This document shows positions 1-14,329 of a stretch of 64,000 nucleotides of DNA, piece after piece. Position numbers and translations under genes: made by a program. Below the pieces are notes generated by a model. That model saw only the letters and a program-made list of their open reading frames with translations, was not told where the DNA came from and made no database searches. The DNA lies in assembly GCF_033958435.1 (NCBI RefSeq), contig NC_134138.1:184485298-184549297 (forward strand). The letters are read 5' to 3'. Source of the stretch: Carettochelys insculpta. Taxonomy: Eukaryota; Chordata; Testudines; Carettochelyidae. How positions within the stretch are numbered: position 1 is the stretch's first letter; each line of letters starts with the position of its first letter.

Positions 1-3000
1 ACAGATCTTTAGGGGGCCGCTCTTCAATTAGTGAAAGTCATCATAGCTTCGATGATATCAATGGAGCAATGAGAATCTACACCAGTTGAGAATCTGACCC
101 ATAGCAACTATAATATAAATCTTCACTTCAGCTTAATTCTGTACAGTGTCATACTAGTGAAGGTACACAGGTGCAGAGTCACCAAAGAAAGTGCGTCACC
201 ATGACACCACCCAAAGCAGGATCAGAGCCTTCATGTGTATTTTAAACTGTATCATCTGTATTCAGCTATCATATAAATTACTATTGTATTGCACAAAAGT
301 GTGTCGAGCCATGTTTTGAACTACCTCCCTTTACATGTATCGTGCATATGCCAGACAGGATGTATATCAGAAATCCATGCTCAACGAAAACTCCCTTTGA
401 CTTCAATACAGAAATCTTGGCTCCTCTGAACTCCTGTTGACTTCAGTGGGATCAGAATGCAATCCCTACACCTGTGCAATATCTAATAACTAGACTATAA
501 ACAAAGACTATAAGGGGGGTTTGGTTTTAAACTCATTTTAACCATGACTTTAAAAAAGCCATTTACAATATTTTTGCTCAATATTCAAATGCATGTTTAT
601 TTTGTGCACACTAATTTTGCACTTTTAAAAAAGATCACTGTTTTAATGCTGCAAAAGTGCATTCCTAAATAACTAACAAAACACCTTGGAAACTAACAAA
701 CATGCAATTTTAATGCCTCCTAATCATACAAATCAATACAAGATTTTTGTACTTGTGCATGACCTTCTTCAAATTATCCCTCCATTTTGGCTGAATCAGA
801 ATGAGCGAAGGCTATTTGATAAAAAAAACCACTAAGTGTGTGAAATGAGGGGCCCTCATCGCTTTTGCCAGACTCCTCTTGACAGAATGATGATAGAAGC
901 ATCACATCCCTGGGAGAGTAAATGCAAACTGACAAGAGATGAGCCTTTAGATGTTGAATATAATCTTGAATTGTGCTTGAAGTGTCTTATTATCTTGTCT
1001 TTTGATGTCTGAAGGGGTGGCTCATTGTTAGAAAAAGGAAAACCCTTGCACATCTTTGCCATCTTTAAAAATTGTTTGGCCTTTAACAACTGCTTTTCCA
1101 ACTAATGTCCATTTCTCCTGACAATAAATATGGCAGGTCGTCAGCAAGTGACAAACAATTTACTTTACATGCCAGGCTTTTATGGGTTTTGAGAGCTCAT
1201 GTGGAAGCATATTTTAAAAGCACTTGGAAATTAGCACCATTACAAATGTTAAGATGACTGGGAGTTTTTGTGTCCATATTGCCATGCTGCTATTCATTAC
1301 TTTTATTTCCTACAGTTTCTGATTTCAGGTCTTGCCTTCACTGGATTCAGACTGATGCTAAAGTTCTCTATTTATCATTGACTAAAATAGTCAATGAAAA
1401 ATAAAGAACAAGCAATTTTCTTCTGCCCTAAAAAAGCACTATTATAGATACAGTACATGGGTAACACATACAAGCGGGTTTATTAATCATAACAAATCAA
1501 TATCGGTAGTGGAATGGTACAGTTTACCTGTACATTGCTGATCCTTACATCACCATTTTTTGTTTCTCCACCCAGCTCGATGTTTTTAAACTTAAAAGTT
1601 TAACAACAAATCAGATCAATATGATTCCTGAGCAACTAAATCACAGGCGTACTAGTTTTTCTTGTCACAGAATCAGTTTTGCAAAACTTGTCAGTTCCCC
1701 CACGTATACCAGGTCTGTGTCCCTAGGTGAATCTGTAAAAATTCTTAAATGGATCATAAAACTGTTGCAAGATTATTGTATTATTATAAAACCATATTCA
1801 CACACTACAGATGATACGACATGCAACTCTCATGCCTGCCTATTACAACCATCAGAATATTGTCAAAAATATCAGATATACACTAAACAAAACAGGCAGT
1901 GGTAAATGGAATTTAAAGCAAACTAAACAGTTTTTATAGGTATAAATCTATGTTGAGCTGGAGTGACTTTGAACAGTCCTACTGAATGAACCGAAATGTA
2001 CAATGAAAAGATATGAAGGAGAAAAGATTGGGGCAGGTTACAAAACATTTACGCCCCCAGCTGTTAAATTTTGCTTTGTTGAAACTACTGGAATTTTGTC
2101 ACTTACTTCACTGCAGTTTGATTAAGCCTAAAAACAATAGAGGCAAATTGTGATTTCAATATAATGATAATTTATGCCATCTGAGGATCCATCCCACAGG
2201 AGTGAGCCTGAAAGGTGGAATATGCTGCCTGAGAGGCTTTGACCATCCTCAATTTACATGAAACAGTGGGAGCCTGAGAATACTCAACTCCAAACCTAAA
2301 TGCTTCAGATGTGCGGGGCTGTATGGAGAAATGTTGCAAATCCTTACTGGTGTGATAAGTGGAACTTCTTAAACAAGGAAAGGGTTTGATTCATCTGGCC
2401 CTTCTCTTTTCTTCATTATCTCATTAAAACAAAGAGATACCAAAGACATAGAGGTACCAACTGACTAAAGGCTTTTTTTTTCCAAATGCTTTTTGTCAGT
2501 GACTGTTTTAGAAGTTGTTAACCAAGAAGCTAAAATGAGAACATTCTGAAAGTGATGTATCAAATCATATAAAACAGACCAACACAAGAATTTCCTTCCT
2601 ACTTGTCATACAAAAAAGATTGAAATGACTCATGAGGAGGTGTTCCATGACTGAATGTATATACTATGTGTATATATACTAAAATGATCAAATAAATTGG
2701 ATTATAAATATAACAAAAGATGAAATATTTCCATATTCAAGATTTTTCCACTTGTAAATTTTACTCTTCCTTTGGAGAAATTTGTGGTGTGTAGTCCCAA
2801 GTATTATGAGATGGAAGCAAGTATAATAAAGGAGCAGAAATGCCAAACGTGTACATTTACAAGCACTCTTGAGATGGTACATTTTCTCATTTTCATCTCA
2901 ATCACTGTTGATTTTTCCAGGAAGTTTTGCTTCCATGGTACTTAACCTGAAGACTTTATTTTTAAAAGCTCAGTCATTAAAATCAGTTGTATCTGGTCTC

Positions 3001-4293
3001 CTCACACCACACACTCTAGTATGTTATAAATATGTTTTCTCTTTTGCCAGTAATAATATGATTTCTGGCGTTCTATATTATATCTGTCAAACTATGCACC
3101 AGATCCTGTTTCCATTCGAGTCAATGGAAGTTTTGCAATTGTATTTTATTGAGGGTGGAACCAGATTTCTTTATTAATACACATGTACACAGAATACAGC
3201 TATTGCAACTACGTGACTAAACAAAATACATTTTGTTATAGATTTTAATATGCATAAATTCTAGCCTATTTTGTTTTAAACCAAAAGGTTCAGAATGTAT
3301 GAATATGTATACTGAGGCTTGGAGAGATGAGATTTTTATTGGTTGATGTCAATGTCACTCTACACAAACAAAGCAATCTTATTTTCATTGATCACTGAAA
3401 TTTATAGATTAGCAAAGTAAGAAAAATGTTGCTTGAGAACTTAGAGTTTGATATAAGACTATTACCATTGACATCAGATGCTGACAATTTTCAATGCAAT
3501 TGTTCTAAAGCTTTACTTTTTTTCATCTAAATGTAATTCAATAATTGTTTGAACCACCTCCTAATCTCTCATCAATATGAAAATTTAAATAGATTAAAAA
3601 TAAAAAAAATTAAAATAAACTGTTGTATAATTCTCCCAAATGCAAATAAAATTTGAATTTTGGCAATCCTCTGTGCAATGTATAACATTCTGGCTAAATA
3701 TGGGTCTAAGATGGCATACATTTACTCTCATGAACAAGTCCCACTGAAATACATAACTACCTGCATATGTAATGACTATTCTTGGGTAGTTTGCAAGATC
3801 GGGGTTCCTGTGTTTACTCATTCTTAAGCAATGTTATACAAAGCTTGTCAAGCTATACAAAATAGATGAATAAATACCTATCACTTGCAAAATAAAAAAA
3901 AAACAACTGTCCAGAGACTATTTACTTAAGAGGTTAGAACAAATCCAAATGATCTTTCTTCCTCTGTGGTAAATATTATGCAATATCCCAAAATAATTAC
4001 AAAAAATTAATCTTAGCATATTTTTAAAAATGCCTCAAGATATATTTACAATGAAGCACTTCCAGTTTCTCAGTTGACTAATACGAGCTTCATGTGCTCC
4101 TCTGAACAATTCTTTGTTCTTTAAATAAAATTATAGTACTTTTCAGTAACAGGCAAAAGCTACTGTAATCACTGGGGTAAGACAAGATCACTGTGAGAGA
4201 AGAATGTGGCCTATGTATGTGTAACAGATGCCTGCATTCTATACTACATGCATATGTATGCCTATACACACACACCTATGCAAAATGAGGAGG

Positions 4294-4324
<31 letters not shown>

Positions 4325-7261
4325 GAAGTAAGGAAAAGATACAGGAGTCTGAAGTGGAAAGGGAAAGAAATGGCAGTTTGTTTTATTTTTCGCAGGACTG
4401 AGTCAAACTCAACTTTTTATGTCTTGGCTTTTGTCACCTTTGCCGCAGTCTTAATGGACAAGATCCTACTTCCAGAATAGTCAAGTGGAAAGTTCCCCTG
4501 GTCTTCAACTGAAAGAGGATTGACTCGCTGTTATTAATGTTTTAGTCAGTATCTTAAAAAGCATGTAGAGATTATTCACATAGTGGGTTATCCGAGATAT
4601 GCAGAGTTTAGTGGGAAAGGTAAATTACTTAAATAGCACTATTAATAATAGTTATTGAATTGAAACATTACAGTATTTTAAAGCTATTATTGAAATGACT
4701 ATAAATTCCACTGCTTAATACAATTTTATTGAATTCTTATATTCTTAAAGAAACACATTTGCTGCTTCAGATATTACAGTAGTAATGTGATAATATTGTT
4801 TTATTAATAAACATTTATTTTTAATTTCCCAATTGGCTATGCATAACATTGTAATCATCATTGTGTTTTATATCACATTGTGCTTTAAAAATCATGTTTA
4901 TGTGATATTCTGGTCATAGCAACTAATAATTTATTTATATTAAATTAAATAGAAATTTATTTTCTTGATGTTGCTTTAAGGTAGGTATTTCTTACAGTGT
5001 AGCACTTTTCTTATTACAGTTATTAAACGTTTAGGGTCTAATATGATAGTTTGCCTTTCAGAGAGAAAGGACATCTGATAAAAAAATTCTTCCATCTATA
5101 AATTCAAAAACAAAACCAGAAATTCATAGGATATTTAAGAATACACAAGTGGTAGTTTAATGTTAAATAAACATGTTCAGGGTGTTGTATATTGATTAGA
5201 TGGATTCCTATATCCTTGGGATACTTACAAAGCAAACCCAATTTGAATCTCTCTGAGAAGGGCAGGCTGTCTTTAGCCAGCCTGGCTACAGTAGTATTCC
5301 TCTCTGGATGACCTCCCCTTTCAAACTAAAAGGGCTTAGTCCTGCTTTCTGATAGCGTCAAAACATTATCACAACACAGAGCAGGAGATGTCACAATACA
5401 AATCTGCCCTTGTTTCATATTGTCATTAAATCTGATTTCTATAGCAGAGAAAACAGGAGTTTACATTAATAATTATAAAGCCATTTTCATTATGATTTCC
5501 TGTTTTAGAAGCAAAACCTTATTGAAATCCACAAATTAATAGTTAAAGAAATAATTTTGTTTTATTCTCATTTGCCCTTTACACGTTACTAATTTGGGAT
5601 GTAGCTTTTATGTGCATGTGATTTTGTTATTTAGAACATTGATTTCTTTAGAAATTATTTTTGGAGCCAGTCTAAGTATAATCACTGAGCCTGAAAAAAA
5701 ACATATAGGCAAGGTGTTGCTAATTAAGAAAGTACAATAAAATGAAACCATACCCTGTAACCCTCGGACCCCCACAAAAGAGAAAAAAAGTCACAGGGAA
5801 AAAACGTTTAACGCTTAAAAATTAAAACAAAGAAGAGCCCACAAGTGTGTCATGAAAGAATAAAACCTAGGCAGAGGACATAACAAGAAAAAATCAGGGC
5901 TACACAGGATATTAAAGAGAAAAATGATCCACAGGAGAGTGGCAACTGTTACTATGAGCTTCCTACAGCTTTCTCTGCCTTTGGATATTTTAAAAAAATT
6001 ATTAACCTGACAGCAGGAAACTTTATACAGCTTGCCCCCTGACAGGGTGCCAGTTTGGTATAAACATTTTACTATCTTTTTCTCTAGCACAGAAAATCAA
6101 GAGGGTTGTTAAGTAGTGCCATATGTACATTTGGGCAAATATGACCTCTCCCCCGACTGGGCTACTCATTCCTATGGAGGACTTGAATAATCATAAGAAG
6201 TCCAATAGAAACGTCAAATTCTCTTTCCACTCCTTCATCATGTCTGCTTTCCTTTTTAATGCGTGAATGTCTGATGTATTATTAATCTCAAAACATAAAC
6301 AGCAAGGTTCTCAATCAAAGGAAATACCAATTCTCTCACAAATTATCTGTTTACTGTCTAGTAACAACCAAATGTCCTTTGAAACAACCAGCCACATAAC
6401 TCACTTCTTAAAGAAACAAATTTGTTTGGCATGTTTTCTTCCAAAAAGCCAAAAAGGAGTGGAAAAAAATCAGCTAATTAAGAATGAAGCATTTCAGGAT
6501 ACAAAGTCATTCAAGATGCAGTCTATGGTTCAAGTTAATACGTCCTTCACTCCTTTTCCCCAATAACTAGTTACACTGTTTACACAAACTTATTAGACTT
6601 ATGTGAAACTCAATTTGCAAACACACAACACATCTAACCCTCAGCTGACAAAAGTTTAACAACTCAGTAATTAATAAACTACTAGGATTACATTTTAAAA
6701 ATGTAATAACTCTTTTTCTCTCAAAAGCAATATTATGGGCAGGCATATCTAAAGGGCAATAAAGGGATGATTTACATCCATAAAATCAAGGGAATTCATG
6801 ATTAAGGCTCAAACATTTGTTTTTCATGAGCCCAATCCTGTTTTCAGCGGACCTAAGGAGATCAAGATTACAGCCTCTTTCATCAAAGTTTGCTCTTATT
6901 TTTTTTAAGCTTAAGAATAGTTATATGTTTTGTCCCTTATTCAGCTTCTTGCAATACCAAGAATGAATTAAGGATGCATTTCTTATCTCTCCTTTTCCTC
7001 CTCCTCAATAGTTTTAATAGCCATCCTCTCTTCTTTAGGGTTCATGGGCATATATCCTGTTCATGTATGTAACCATGCCATGCCACACCCTGCCCCACCC
7101 ACCCGCGCCATTGATGTCAGTGGGAATAGCACTGCAGATCAAGGAAGTATATTAACCTGAGTCAAAAGAGTACCATTATTTAAAGATAAGATTCATACTG
7201 GAATAATTTATTTTTTTAAATTAAAAGTCTATGACTGCTTTTAAAACATGCTTTTAAAACA
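1..7261 (-). other. POU6F2: POU6F2 intron, segment 3' of the named exon
   Basis: AT-rich non-coding DNA lying downstream, in gene orientation, of the exon at 14330-14501. I see no exon with paired splice sites and no transposon with recognisable ends here. Open frames are short and have no family resemblance. Apart from a GA microsatellite and scattered 'GACTTCAGTGGGATCAG'-type motif copies (about 404-450, 3101-3135, 7107-7130), nothing can be assigned. Intron status is inferred from the exon's GTAAGT donor pointing this way. Confidence 0.7.
4288..4326. repeat. (GA)n microsatellite
   Basis: An imperfect GGGA start runs into about 13 uninterrupted AG dinucleotides. It is a simple purine tract within intron DNA. 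Confidence 0.95.
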
Positions 7262-8244
7262 GACCGCAGGGGTCTGTTTTAGGACCGGTTCTGTTCAATA
7301 TCTTCATTAACGATTTAGATATTGACATAGAAAGTACACATATTAAGTTTGCAGATGATACCAAGCTGGGAGGGGTTGCAACTTCTTTGGAGGATAGGGT
7401 CATAATTCAAAAGGATCTGGATAAACTGGAGAAATGGGCTGAGGTAAACAGGATGAAGTTTAATAAGGACAAATGCAAAGTGCTCCACTTAGGAAGGAAC
7501 AATCAGTGTCACACATACAGAATGGGAAAGGACTGCCTAGGAATGAGTACAGCAGAAAGGGATCTAGGGGTTATAGTGGACCACAAGCTAAACATGAGTC
7601 AACAGCATGATGCTGTTGCAAAAAAAGCAAACATGATTCTAGGATGCATTAACAGGTGTGTTGTGAACAAAACACGAGAAGTCACTCTCCCACTCTACTC
7701 TGCACTGGTTAGGCCTCAGCTGGAGTATTGTGTCCAGTTCTGGGCACCACAGTTCAGGAAGGATGTGGAGAAATTGGAGAGGGTCCAGAGGAGAGCAACG
7801 AGAATGATCAAAGGTCTAGAGAACATGACCTATGAAGAAAGGCTGAAAGAATTGGGCTTGTTTAGTTTGGAAAAGAGAAGATTGAAGGGAGACATGATAG
7901 CAGTTTTCAGGTATCTAAAAGGGTGTCATAAGGCAGAGGGAGGGAACTTGTTCTTCCTTGCCTCTGAAGATAGAACTAGAGGCAATGGACTTAAATTGCA
8001 GCAGGGGAGGTTCAGGTTGGACATTAGGAAAAAGTTCCTAACTGTCAGGGTGATCAAACACTGGAACGAATTGCCAAGGGAGGTGGTAGAATCTCCATCA
8101 CTGGAGATATTTAAGAAGAGGTTAGATAGATGGCTTTCAGGGATGGTCTAGAAAGTGCTTGGTCCTGCCATGAGGGCAGGAGGCTGGACTTGATGGCCTC
8201 TCGAGGTCCCTTCCAGTCCTACTCTTCTTCTATGATTCTATGTT
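7262..8244 (+). mobile_element. CR1 LINE, 5'-truncated, young-looking
   Basis: A chicken-repeat-1 family non-LTR retrotransposon fragment in plus orientation. It starts inside the reverse transcriptase domain, at 'GSVLGPVLFNIFINDLD'. It continues through the RT C-terminus and ends in the usual CR1 3' UTR, 'GGTCCCTTCCAGTCCTA', followed by the repeated octamer ending TATGATTCTATG (8231-8242). Severe 5' truncation is the normal outcome of CR1 target-primed insertion, and no target duplication is expected. The reading frame is intact, unlike the copy at 38-39 kb, so this insertion is probably the younger of the two. Confidence 0.96.
7267..8151 (+). pseudogene. CR1 ORF2 fragment: reverse transcriptase C-terminal half
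   Basis: An open frame of about 295 codons with no internal stop, running from the truncation point to a stop after 'RWLSGMV'. The RT active-site box appears as 'KFADDTKLGG' (7350-7380), the F-A-D-D form of the Y-A-D-D motif. It is followed by 'KCKVLHLG', 'RDLGVIVD', 'LVRPQLEYCVQFWAP' and 'KLERVQRRATRMI', all standard CR1-type C-terminal blocks. Full CR1 ORF2 is roughly 900-1000 residues with an N-terminal endonuclease. That endonuclease and the first half of RT are missing, so the fragment cannot be functional. No start codon or promoter of its own is expected. Confidence 0.93.
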
Positions 8245-8452
8245 TAAAGAACTTTATACACATAGTTTATCCCTTCAATAGCATTTTAAGCCATCCTTAT
8301 TTAGAAATGTTTATTATTTGCTTAAGACACCATATTAAATCATGCTGTTAAAAAACAGAGTTTTGACTCTGTGTTACAGGTCGGTGCTGCAAACAAGCAC
8401 ACCACTGGCTTTTGTCATGTAAATTGTCCTGCTAACATCACGGGGGCTCCTT

Positions 8453-8778
8453 GGCCAGGTCCACACTTGCCCCATCTTCGAAGGGGGCATTTTATTCAGG
8501 GTGATGGGAGATTGCTAATGAAGTGTGGTGGTGAATATGCAGCATTTCATTAGGCTAATTCTTCCCCTTGGCAACTTCAATGTATCAACATTTTGGGGAC
8601 TAAAGGCATTTCAAAGTAGTGCTGCTACATGCATGCCGGCACTTCAAAGTTTAACACTTTGAAGGTGCCACAGGGGAGAATTAGCCCAATGAAGTGCTGC
8701 ATCTGCACTTCATTAGTAATCTCCCATCACCCTGATTAACATGCCCTGTTCGAAGTTGGGGACAAGTGTAGACAAGCC
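8453..8778. mobile_element. Harbinger-like MITE with long inverted repeats
   Basis: The left end (GGCCAGGTCCACACTTG) matches the reverse complement of the right end (GGCTTGTCTACACTTG). The match continues inward through 'TTCGAA', 'CAGGGTGATGGGAGATT' and 'TAATGAAGTG'. Each arm is about 150 bp, so most of the element can fold back. It has no coding capacity. The 'GTCTACACT...TTCGAAG' ends resemble the other PIF/Harbinger-type elements in this window; assignment to that superfamily is inferred. The 3-bp duplication is not clean. Confidence 0.8.
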
Positions 8779-9839
8779 GCTTGTGTTTTAAAGACGGCCA
8801 CACATGTTTGCAGGATTTGGCCCATGTACTTTAGTAAATTGCATGAATATTTGACACAAAATCTTATGACAAAAGACATCAGTCTACACTGTTGAAGCTA
8901 CTACTGATATGCTGAATAAAATTATATTAAGGCCGAAATCTGGCAGAGTAAACAATTTTCAGATGGTTGGACTGCTTGAAATAGGTTATATTTTTAATAT
9001 TGAAAGGATCTGGCCCATAAATCTATGGGAAAAGAAATTTTCACTTTAAAAAAAACACACTGTATTATGGGGGAGTACTTTTAAAACATCAAGTTTGTCA
9101 AAATCTATCTTCCTGAAATAATTTGTGATATTATATATATCCTTTCAGACTGAGACCCTGGTAGGCCAAGGTTCTATGTGCAGGTATGTCTTCTGATCAA
9201 TTTTAACTCCCCTTTCAAAATAGGTATTCCGATAGAAACACTGAGATGGACTTTTGCTTACAGTGTTACAAAGGGTGATCCTAGAGTGAAGGTTGCAATT
9301 TATCTACAAGCTAGATGCCTTATTAATGACTCTAATGTGAGCTTCCTCACAATGACCTCTCTTCTGACCTGCAGAGCCCACTGTCTCAAGGAGTGAAAGA
9401 CAATTTAGACTTCCATCTTTTGTATCTGAAATGACTTTTGTGCCATAAATTCCAATCAGGCCAACCTGGATGACAATTTTAAAAATAAATCACATAATGA
9501 ATGTTTTTCTGCAAAAGGGGCCCTGAGAAGGAAGCAGGAAATACAGGGGGTCTTGTAGCAAAGCAGAATTACTGTACTAACGTCTATCCTGTTCCAAAAA
9601 ACCCCCACAAACACACAAATGAAAAAATGTAGAAAATTCTAAATTTTGCATAAATAAACTGTGTAGGAAATGAAAATGTTAAGACTGATTTTTCAGTGTT
9701 TAAAAATGGAAGAATAACCCCTTTGTTTTACAAAGCTACGCAGTTAACACTCACACAATATCTTATAGGCGCACAATTAGAAAGCAGAAGTACTGTAAAC
9801 CAAAAAAAACAAAAAGGATCTTTTCTTTCAGCAAAAGAA

Positions 9840-10100
9840 GCCTGAATATTTATTTGAACAAACGGAAATGCTGTCAGGAGAAGAAATGTTGATGGCTAAA
9901 TATTGCAAAATTAAATAAGCAATATTTATGCTAATTGAACACCAGCCTTGATTTTAAATTCCCTGCAAAAATCTCTAATTTCATAGCAAGTTCAGGGTAT
10001 GTAAAAACACGATTGCGCTACAAAAGATTAAATTTTTATATTTGAATAAGTGACCTTAATTTGCAAATGTGTCCCTGCTGTATCTTCATTATCAGCAATC
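9840..10100. promoter_or_regulatory. Candidate conserved non-coding element
   Basis: An AT-rich stretch without repeat ancestry, dense in homeodomain-type TAAT/ATTA cores and with an octamer-like AATTTGCAAATG near 10060. Large introns of developmental transcription factor genes commonly hold such enhancers. The call rests on composition and motif density only, with no alignment. Confidence 0.25.
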
Positions 10101-13100
10101 AAGATATACGAGGAACAAATCTAGCCCATTACAGGCTTGATCGAACTGCATGAAAACCAATGACAATCACTCCATGGACTTCAGTGGAACTTGGATTAGG
10201 CTGTATGTTGCAGGAAGTCCATGCAGTGACTGCCATTGTCTTTCATAGAGTTGGACCAAGCCAGTACATGTTATTTTTTATGTGTAGCACGTCCTGCTTC
10301 CACGTCTCCGCTCTATACCAACTATTGAAACAGTATAATGCTAACAATTAAATTTTTATTCCCCATTACTGGGCTTTTTATTGGAAGGATTTAAACAGTT
10401 TACAATAAATCATCAAGATAGCAAAGGAACACCTTGCTGGATTTAACTAATTTCTGACAAAATCTGCTGGTACTCATTCAAAACTACTACCAACGTAAAT
10501 GGGACCTTTCTCTAGAAAGAGCTCTAGAATTAGGCCCTGGGTCATTATATTTTACAGCTCAAACCTACTTGATTTAAGAACAGCACTATACCAAGAAAGT
10601 CAATGAGTTCGTAAACATTCCATGCTTCTATTTGGTTCTTAACACAAAGGAGTCATGACAAACTGGAAATAACTCTTCTCCAGTATTTACAATGTGTCAC
10701 TTAATGTCATGCACAATCACCTGATCTCATGTGTCTCATTGGACTCTGGATTTCTCTCTCATTAGTTAGTGTACAGCAGCTTTTATAACTCAACTCTGCA
10801 AGTTGAGCCAAATCTCATCTCTGATGTAATATATTACAGAACACTTAAGTCCTTTTCTGACATTTTGTACTTGAAGCAGCATTTCTTACCTCATTTTCTC
10901 ATGGTTGTTTACCATGAATCAAACATTTAAAGTTTTGCCCAGTACTATTCCCTGAAGATGTCAGAAGTCTGTAGACAGATAAGCCTATGGGAGCCGGTTC
11001 AGGTTAAGACATTCAAAATCAAAAGATCACAGGACAGACTTCTATTTCTAAAACAAACAGCAATGGCATGTAACCAGTTTGATCATGACTTTAAGTGGAT
11101 ACTCTTCTACGAAGACAAAGAGTCATAGCCTCAGGCCTATGAATTAGCAGGAACATCAGCTAAGGACCTGGCTCAGAGTTTCAGATTAAAACTGGTTAAG
11201 ATATGCGGGAAAGCGGCCTCTTTTCAGACTCATGTTCCTAATGTCTGGAAAGCGGATACCTTCTCCTCCTGTGCCATTGTTGGCAAAAATACATATTTGG
11301 AAGATAGGATTAGGTCAAAAATTCACTGCGTACCCCTCACATGCTAAAACGAGTATAGTCAGTCTTGTAGCCTGACTCTCCACCACCTGAAAATGGACCT
11401 GCTGCAGGAAAAAGAGTCACTTCTAATACTGGTTGCTCTATGAGCCACCAAAACAGGATATAAACATCCATTACTCTGAAATACTACAATAGAGGGAAAC
11501 ACGGGGCGGGGGACAAGGAGAGGAAGGGAAGAGGAGATACTATAGTTAAAAAAAAAAAAAAAGAGAAACACACAGATGGGAGGTGAGAAGCCAGAGATAT
11601 CTCATCCCCATTATTCCACCACTAGTCCCTGAGATACTGTAGAAAACCTGGTGTGCATTTTCCAAAATATTTTTGAAGGCTGCAGGTGCATGTAATGACA
11701 ATAACAAACATGTCTGTCAAAAGAAAAGAAGGTGGCAAGTAGAGACATTCATACCTTGTGTTAAGGAAAATACTATTTGTGCCTAATCTCATCATAAGGT
11801 TAAAAAAATCTGTTCATCTATATGAAAATATAACCCAGGAAATGCTGCTAAGTTTAGCAAGACATAAGAAGATCAAATGCTGGTCATTCAAACAACTGAG
11901 ATTCCAAAATGTGAAAGCCAATTGGTGAGACTTTCATTCACAGGCCAGTCTCCCCCTTCCCCTTCTTAAAATGCTCCTCCTTCGCAGGTATTTGGCACAT
12001 GTCCCCACAATGTGTACCAAATACTAGATAAAAAACTCAGGCAATGCTAACGTTGGTTCATAGGAAAGAAAATTTTCTGTGGAATAATGTCAGCTTTGGC
12101 ATCCACTTATGCAAATCATAGACACATAGTATACAAAAGACTTCAAAGTAAGGCCCAGAGTCTGCATTCCTGACATGCCATTCACATTTCTAAAAAGAGA
12201 TGCAGCTCTGGAACATCAACTATATTTTGTGTCAGATTTTTCAAAGAAAGTAATTAAACTCTGAATCACTTAATAAACTGTAATTGTTGCATCAGTTGAA
12301 TAACTCCCAAGAGCCTTTATTTTAAGTAAGTTCATCCAGTTTCATTCTGCTGAATAGTCTCATTGTCTGGTCTTTTATGTTCCCAAAGTTAGAATTCACT
12401 GGTAAAGGTTACTGCTTTATGGTAAAATCTAATAAATGTTACATAGTTCAATTGGAGGTAGTTTTACCTATTTGTTCTTACTATTATTTACTTTGGTAAT
12501 AGCTTGTTAGAAGTATGAAAGCAGAGTAGCAGACACCTTAAACTCACAAATCAGTATTCATGCATGCTATGTTCACTTGCATCTTTTTCATTATGGTTTG
12601 CAGCTAAGCAAAATTAATAATTTACAATCCAAAAGGAAAAAAAGATTACTGTACATTATTTTTACCCTGCGCAGCAATTATAAGGAAACTACTTATGTGC
12701 ACTACAATGGTATTTAAACATACAAGAAAACAACTCAGGGACATCCTACCCTTTATTATAAAACTTTCCTAATCTGACACATAGAACACAAGCAAACAAA
12801 ACCAGACTAAACGTATATTGGTTATCTCAGATTAAATACATATTTTCAGGATGTTTTCATCCCTTGAGTTTTGTTGTTAATCTCTTGCCCCAACAATAAC
12901 AGATCAAAAAAAAATACATGAACATTTAAGAAGGTTAGATCACCACATTTTGGTATGACATTTTGGACATCACAATTCTTCTTTTGATGAAATGGACTAA
13001 AATGATTAACAGATGCATTCTGAACATTCAAACTGCTAATGCAAATTCTATTTTCCATGATTGGGTGATTGCTTAAAAATGCATGTTGTGTTTAGTGGTC

Positions 13101-14320
13101 ATTACTGTATTCTAGAAATTAAATTTTAACATTTTATTTCACCCTCTTTTTATATTACTTAATAAAACAATCTGTATAAAACATGAGTAGCTGCTAATAA
13201 CATAAAAGGACACCTTATTTAAAAGAAAATAGCATGTATTTTTTGTAAAGATCATTTTGCGGTTTCCTATTAGACGTAGGGTTTAGCCACCTGAACACTG
13301 CTATAGACTCCGTACTGGTCGTGAAATCAAAACTTGTATCGAAGAAAATGGGACCTCTCTCTCAAAACTGCATTCCCTTGTAAACAAGATCTTTTCCCCT
13401 CAAGTTCCAGTTATGAGAAGCTGTGAAATGTAAGAATGCATGCTATTCTGGCAAAGATTTTTATAAAGTCACAAATGGATATAATGAAAAGGAACTCTTC
13501 AGAAGCAAATGCTCTAAAACCAAAATGTCACTATGTACCATGCAATGCTGTTCCATCACAGACATCTATCAACATCTATCACTCAAGCATGCGCCTCAAC
13601 TACTCCGTTCCCTTTTCTGATTAGAGATCACAGTTGCCTGAGTTGGCTTACAGGCTGTCATCCGTTTGAATGACAGATGTCTATTCTGGAATGCTACTCT
13701 CACTGTTCTTGTTTTGGATGTACACCTGGAACCTGGAAGGCTATGTTTTCATATGCCACAAGATTCAATGTAAAAATATATTTTCCCCCTCTATATGCTT
13801 TGGAAGTAACATTTTATTTCTAAATTTAACTGTAAAAATACACCTGAAAACAATCCTCATTGCATCCTTTGTTTCCTTGGGACATTTTTCAGTTCGTTTC
13901 TCTCCTAGCTTTTACTTTACTAGATGTAATGCCACCTCTTTATTTTACCTCATCTTCAGGAAGGACAGTGAGAAACTGAAATGCTGGAGTCAACGCTTTG
14001 GGAGTAAATATTAATAAAAGATCACAGCAAAGATGAATCACTTATTTGTGTTTATATTAGGGACCATTAAGCAAGAGAAAAGGCGCAATGTCTGCGACTT
14101 CCATGGAATAAGTTCATTGTTGACAAAACTTTCTGGACATGATGCTGTCATTCTGGTACGCAGTTGAAAGTCAAAGCATACGGCTGTGCACCTGCAAACT
14201 CCAAGCTACTCCTTGGTGATACAAGAAAATTAAGTGAACAAAAACAAAACAAAAAAAAAAGGGGGGAGGGGGAGTTTGCTCTTCCGGACAACATGGTAAC
14301 ACTGAAACAAAATACCTAGA

Positions 14321-14329
14321 CAGACTTAC
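14321..14329 (-). other. POU6F2: Splice donor of the POU6F2 exon
   Basis: On the minus strand the exon ends ...CTCTTCG and the intron begins GTAAGTCTG, a full match to the vertebrate donor core GTAAGT. The exon ends after the first base of a codon (phase 1). Confidence 0.9.

Larger units (their letters stand above)
8779..14329 (-). other. POU6F2: POU6F2 intron, segment next to the donor side
   Basis: Intron DNA up to the splice donor at 14329. No transposon ends or coding exons were recognised. It includes a 15-A run (11548-11562). A stretch rich in TAAT and TTTGCAAAT-like motifs at 9840-10100 is listed separately as a possible regulatory element. The rest looks featureless. Confidence 0.65.

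Noticed and set aside
7387..8151. A 254-residue open frame as a host protein gene
   Set aside because: It is the C-terminal half of CR1 reverse transcriptase and ends at the CR1 3' UTR.
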